This document shows, in pieces, positions 32,908 to 33,179 of a stretch of 33,179 nt of DNA (the first letter of the stretch is position 1; each line of letters starts with the position of its first letter). Under the pieces are notes generated by a model. The model saw only the letters and a list, made by a program, of their open reading frames with translations, made no database searches and was not told the origin of the DNA. A program made the translations under genes and the position numbers. The DNA comes from Verrucomicrobiales bacterium. GTDB taxonomy: Bacteria > Verrucomicrobiota > Verrucomicrobiia > Methylacidiphilales > JAAUTS01. The stretch lies in assembly GCA_031265365.1 (NCBI GenBank), contig JAISCS010000067.1, forward strand, positions 1 through 33,179, given 5' to 3'.

Positions 32908-33179
32908 ATGTCCAAACCCAAACAGCATGGCTGGCGCGGGGCCGGGGGGCAACCGTCGCTGCCGGAGGCGCACCGCAGCATCGTGGTGCCGGGGCAGGGG
33001 TCGTTTTGGCGGAAGTGGCTCGCGTTCGCCGGGCCGGGGTTTTTGGTGGCGGTCGGTTATATGGACCCGGGCAACTGGGCGACGAATCTGGCGGCGGGGT
33101 CGCGGTTCGGGTACACGCTGCTGGCGGTGGTGCTGGTGTCGAACTTGATGGCGATGTTGTTGCAGCATCTCGCGATTAA
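32908..33179 (+). CDS. Nramp-family divalent metal transporter (5' part only)
   Basis: The first 90 residues before the window edge. A polar N-terminus is followed by [22 protein letters not shown], the first membrane helix with the DPGN metal-binding motif that defines Nramp (Mn2+/Fe2+:H+ symporters), and then the second helix ([20 protein letters not shown]). The ATG at 32908 is chosen because the usual Nramp N-terminal tail then precedes the first helix. The remaining ~350 residues lie outside the window. The metal (Mn or Fe) cannot be fixed from this part. Confidence 0.93.
   Translation, partial: MSKPKQHGWRGAGGQPSLPEAHRSIVVPGQGSFWRKWLAFAGPGFLVAVGYMDPGNWATNLAAGSRFGYTLLAVVLVSNLMAMLLQHLAI

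Overview
The window looks like part of a GC-rich chromosome from a glycan-degrading member of the Verrucomicrobiota or a close relative. This placement is inferred from gene style and content: weak Shine-Dalgarno signals, a futalosine-pathway mqnA, CstA, a TMTC-like membrane protein with TPRs, a TonB-like/VWA protein, mannosidases, and hairpin repeats between nearly all genes. No rRNA or other definitive marker is present.

Layout. At 1-1133 (minus) lies a foreign-looking tyrosine recombinase whose catalytic 3' end seems to be lost. From 1512 to 4544 (minus) are ubiX, tRNA-Arg(ACG) and pheT. From 5011 to 9324 (plus) are three cell-envelope glycosylation genes: a DegT/DnrJ aminotransferase, a GT9 glycosyltransferase, and an overlapping GT-C-like membrane protein with C-terminal TPRs. 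From 9563 to 12314 (minus) an UPF0173 metallo-hydrolase leads into an OmpR-type regulator and its sensor kinase. From 12665 to 16246 (minus) a GH2 beta-mannosidase, a 35-codon ORF and a TonB-like/VWA protein overlap start-to-stop. A PL22-like oligogalacturonate lyase (16459-17604, minus) and an unknown protein (17621-18742, plus) are divergent. Then come cysS, a DUF481 outer-membrane protein, hisI, cstA, a broken Sel1-repeat gene, a hexapeptide-repeat protein and a GH38 alpha-mannosidase. The right end holds a Cas4/RecB-like, RNase H-like and IS66-transposase fusion, then mqnA, an AT-rich membrane-protein gene, a fragment of a second mqnA, and the start of an Nramp transporter.

How the genes fit together. 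The GH38 and GH2 mannosidases and the PL22-like lyase point to use of mannose- and pectin-containing glycans. MqnA marks menaquinone synthesis by the futalosine route, and UbiX supplies the prenylated flavin used by UbiD-type decarboxylases.

Most notable. (1) One 850-residue protein joins a Cas4-like cysteine cluster, a DEDD-type nuclease domain and an intact IS66 DDE transposase. (2) The heptamer GTCAGCG/CGCTGAC occurs about 78 times by eye, in both orientations and in coding and non-coding DNA, roughly ten times the base-composition expectation. (3) Intergenic DNA is made almost entirely of several families of inverted repeats, including two copies of a large palindrome with oppositely oriented loops, and one hairpin element inside the Sel1 gene. 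(4) An AT-rich gene sits between mqnA and a diverged piece of another mqnA.
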